The notes beneath the pieces are model-generated. The model was given only the letters and a program-made list of their open reading frames with translations. It ran no database searches and was not told the DNA's origin. This document shows, one piece after another, positions 61,720 through 64,000 of a DNA stretch of 64,000 nt (position 1 is its first letter; each line of letters opens with the position of its first letter). The translations under genes and the position numbers were made by a program. The DNA comes from Selenomonas sp. TAMA-11512 (GTDB lineage: Bacteria > Bacillota > Negativicutes > Selenomonadales > Selenomonadaceae), in NCBI RefSeq assembly GCF_037076525.1, contig NZ_AP029018.1, positions 2,092,501-2,156,500 of the forward strand. The letters are read 5' to 3'.

Positions 61720-64000
61720 ATGCCAAAGAAAAAACCGGATGCGCAGGCATCCCCTGACATGATGATGTCGCTGGACGAGACGCTCATCGCCTCATACGAA
61801 GAGTCTATTGCGGAGACCGCGGAAAAGGATGTACCGCACGCAGAAGAGGTGGCTGACTCGCCAAAGAAGGCGAGCCGCGCAGACGCTTCATCGAAGCGCA
61901 CGGCAAAGCCCAAAGCGAAGACCGCGTCCGCGAAGAAATCCGCATCCAAAAAGGCGGGCGCGGCGAAGCATCCGGCAAAGGCGGACGCCTCCGGTGTGAA
62001 CGACACCGGCTCGAAGGAAAACGGCCGCATCAAGCTCCATGGCGAGCCTGTCTTTGCTCTCGACATCGGCACGCGAAGCGTCATTGGCATCGTCGCCGAG
62101 AAGACGGACAGCCACATGATGCGCATTCTCGCCACGGTGCGGCGCGAGCATAAGACGCGCGCCATGCTGGACGGTCAGATACACGATGTCCCGCAAGTCG
62201 CCGACATCATCCGCGAGGTCAAAAATGAACTCATCGAGCGCGTCGGTCCCCTCACCGGTGCTTCCGTCGCGGCAGCCGGCCGCGCGCTCTACACCATGAC
62301 CGCCGAGACGGAGGCGGAGCTGGGCGGCATCGTGACCGATGAGGAGCAGCGCGCGCTGGACTTCGCCGGCGTGCAGGCGGCGCAGGCAAAGCTCGCCACG
62401 TCCAAGATCATGGACGACCCGTCCCGCTACTACTGCGTCGGCTACAGCACCATTCAGTACACACTCGACGGCGTCCCCCTCAAGAGCCTCATCGGACAGC
62501 GGGGCAAGCTCGCGAAGGCGACGGTCATCGCGACCTTTCTGCCCCGGCAGGTCATCGACTCCATGCAGTCCGCGCTGCGCGACGTTCAGCTCGATATGCG
62601 TGCGCTCACGCTGGAGCCGATTGCCGCCATCAACGTCCTCATCCCTCCGACCATGCGCCATCTGAACCTGGCGCTCGTGGACATCGGCGCGGGCACTTCG
62701 GATGTCGCCATTACGAAGAACGGCTCCATCGTCGCCTACGGCATGGTGCCGCTCGCGGGCGATGAAATTACGGAGGCCATCAGCCAGCGCTACCTGCTTG
62801 ACTTCAATGTCGCCGAGCACGTGAAGCGCAGCGCTTCCGCCGGGCAGGCCGTGAAGTTCACCGATATTCTGGGCAGCGACTACGAGCTCTCCGCGGCCGA
62901 TGTCATCAGCCCCGTCATGCCGAACATTCAATCCCTCGCGGACGCCATCGCGAAGCAGATTCTCGAGCTCAATGGCGATTCCCCGCAGGCGGTCATGCTC
63001 GTCGGCGGCGGCGCGCAGACCCCGGCGCTTTCGGCACTCGTCGCCAAGGCGCTTTCCATCCCGGAAAACCGCGTCTCCGTCCGCCATCCGGATGCCGTGG
63101 AGGGCGTGGAGAGCATTCCTCTTGAGCTGCAGACACCCGATGCCGTCACGCCGCTCGGCATCTTGAAGATCGCGTCCATCAACCTGCTCCACTTCCTGTC
63201 CGTCTACGTCAACGACGAGGAAATCAACCTCTTCAACTTCCGCGATCTCACCGTCTCCGACGCGCTTCTGAACGCCGGCATCCAGCTGAAGAAGTTCAAC
63301 GGCAAGCCGGGGCTCGGGCTCATGGTCACGGTCAATGAGGAGAAGAAGTTCTTCCCCGGGACGCTCCCCTCGATGGCGCGCGTTCTCATGGACGGCGAGG
63401 ACACGACGCTCGACACGGTCGTCAAGGAAGGCGCGCGCATCACCGTCGTGGCCGGCGACGACGGCACGACACCCGAGATCACCCTTGCCGAGGTGCTGAC
63501 CGTCGCTCCCGAATTCAAGCTCTACATCAACGGCCGCGAGAAGCGCATCCGGCAGGGCGCCGTCATCAACGGCACGCCCGCGGAGCCCGGCACACTCCTG
63601 AAGGACGGCGATGTCATCGAGAGCAAGGAGCCGCGCTCCCTCGGCGAAGCGCTCAACATCGCCGGCTATCCGCCCGCCGGACGCAAGATCAGCTACACGC
63701 TAAACGGCGTTCCTTCGCATTATACGCTGAAGCCGGAAATCATCCTGAACGACGCTCCCGCCATCCTCTCCATGCCCATCCACGAGGGAGACCATGTCGA
63801 ATATCAGACAGCCGACGAGCCGCAGCTCTCCGAGGTGCTGGATCTGAAGGAGCTCCAGACCTTCGTCCGCATCATCTACAACGAGCAGGAGTTTGAGATT
63901 CCGTCCGCATCGCTTACCCTGACGGTCAACGGACACAAGGCGTCGCCGGGAACGTATCTCGAAGACGGCGCGGATGTGCGCTACGATCTCGAAGAGCGGA
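61720..64000 (+). CDS. FtsA-like actin-fold protein with N-terminal basic tail and C-terminal repeats (cut by window edge)
   Basis: 760 codons, still open at the right edge. The ATG at 61720 has AAAGGAG 6 nt upstream. Residues 1-105 are Lys/Ala/Ser-rich and probably disordered (KKASRADASSKRTAKPKAKT). Residues about 110-500 are an FtsA/PilM-type actin fold: VFALDIGTRSVIGIVAEKTD (phosphate 1), LALVDIGAGTSDVAI (phosphate 2), GMVPLAGDEITEAI and VMLVGGGAQTPAL (adenosine motif). After about 510, segments with a repeated pattern VxxNG...PxxxLxDGDxV follow (LYINGREKRI, LLKDGDVIES, YTLNGVPSHY, LTVNGHKASPGTYLEDGADV), beta-grasp-like. Ordinary FtsA has about 420 residues, so this is a long variant, possibly in addition to a normal FtsA elsewhere. 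Confidence 0.88.
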   Translation, partial: MPKKKPDAQASPDMMMSLDETLIASYEESIAETAEKDVPHAEEVADSPKKASRADASSKRTAKPKAKTASAKKSASKKAGAAKHPAKADASGVNDTGSKENGRIKLHGEPVFALDIGTRSVIGIVAEKTDSHMMRILATVRREHKTRAMLDGQIHDVPQVADIIREVKNELIERVGPLTGASVAAAGRALYTMTAETEAELGGIVTDEEQRALDFAGVQAAQAKLATSKIMDDPSRYYCVGYSTIQYTLDGVPLKSLIGQRGKLAKATVIATFLPRQVIDSMQSALRDVQLDMRALTLEPIAAINVLIPPTMRHLNLALVDIGAGTSDVAITKNGSIVAYGMVPLAGDEITEAISQRYLLDFNVAEHVKRSASAGQAVKFTDILGSDYELSAADVISPVMPNIQSLADAIAKQILELNGDSPQAVMLVGGGAQTPALSALVAKALSIPENRVSVRHPDAVEGVESIPLELQTPDAVTPLGILKIASINLLHFLSVYVNDEEINLFNFRDLTVSDALLNAGIQLKKFNGKPGLGLMVTVNEEKKFFPGTLPSMARVLMDGEDTTLDTVVKEGARITVVAGDDGTTPEITLAEVLTVAPEFKLYINGREKRIRQGAVINGTPAEPGTLLKDGDVIESKEPRSLGEALNIAGYPPAGRKISYTLNGVPSHYTLKPEIILNDAPAILSMPIHEGDHVEYQTADEPQLSEVLDLKELQTFVRIIYNEQEFEIPSASLTLTVNGHKASPGTYLEDGADVRYDLEER

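Noticed and set aside
61888-63192. 434-codon minus-strand frame at the right end
   Set aside because: It is the shadow of the FtsA-like gene, which runs off the window on the plus strand and has a good ribosome site and clear actin-fold motifs.
1-64000. CRISPR arrays, rRNA, tRNA, tmRNA and prophage genes
   Set aside because: Looked for in all gaps; no regularly spaced repeats, cloverleaf sequences or phage genes were recognised.

Overview
The window reads as one contiguous chromosomal segment of a Gram-negative-walled Firmicute (Negativicutes), most likely Selenomonas or a close relative. The evidence is a mix of traits. Gene order is typical of Firmicutes: secG-esterase-rnr-smpB, yybS-gdpP-rplI-lonC-dnaB, RNase J, and pfkA and pyk as separate genes. 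Outer-membrane proteins are also present: a 1,502-residue autotransporter, and a small barrel protein ending in Phe. Coding DNA is GC-rich and gaps between genes are AT-rich. The species call is inference; no rRNA or tRNA gene was seen.

Layout. 1-7081 (minus strand): a group-1-type membrane-bound [NiFe] uptake hydrogenase operon, hyaA-hyaB-hyaC, an 80-residue metal-binding protein, then hypA-hypB-hyaD-hypC-hypD-hypE (hypE cut by the window edge). 7.4-11.1 kb (plus): RNase J, and an iron-free class II fumarase under a predicted Fur box. 11.2-12.9 kb (plus): a small membrane protein plus lrgA-lrgB. 12.8-18.7 kb: a sulfur/cysteine block with an amino-acid ABC transporter, a UroD-family protein and cysK on the minus strand, facing a divergent Rrf2/CymR-like regulator; three matching palindromes tie it together. 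19.5-30 kb (minus): an LTA-synthase-like sulfatase, a GH32-like protein lacking two of three catalytic acids, and the dnaB-lonC-rplI-gdpP-yybS operon. 30.4-36.5 kb (minus): an acidic protein, pfkA, and smpB-rnr-esterase-secG. 36.8-41.4 kb (plus): the autotransporter. 41.5-49.8 kb: pyk, upp, an FG-GAP-like protein, a MATE exporter, an HD-GYP protein and the hybrid-cluster protein hcp. 49.9-55 kb: an outer-membrane protein, serS, and three envelope or unknown proteins. 55.1-61.6 kb (minus): mannitol genes mtlA-mtlD, a ThrRS without TGS domain, and a DAK2/FakA-like protein. 61.7 kb to the edge (plus): an FtsA-like protein with long added tails.

The most notable unexplained structure is a dispersed element of about 165 bp with terminal inverted repeats ending in TA. 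Five full copies (17960, 19249, 30130, 43866, 53626), one internally deleted copy (52941) and two or more remnants lie in gaps between genes. One sits in the cysK 5' leader. Others supply the stop codons of the genes at 44014 and 48129. It has the form of a MITE, and no transposase that could move it is in the window.

The second notable structure is a putative sulfur regulon: AACATAT-N7-ATATGTT palindromes at the cysK, regulator and UroD/ABC-transporter promoters. The third is the apparent relocation of the HypB N-terminal nickel motif (CxxCGC) onto a separate small protein within the hydrogenase operon.
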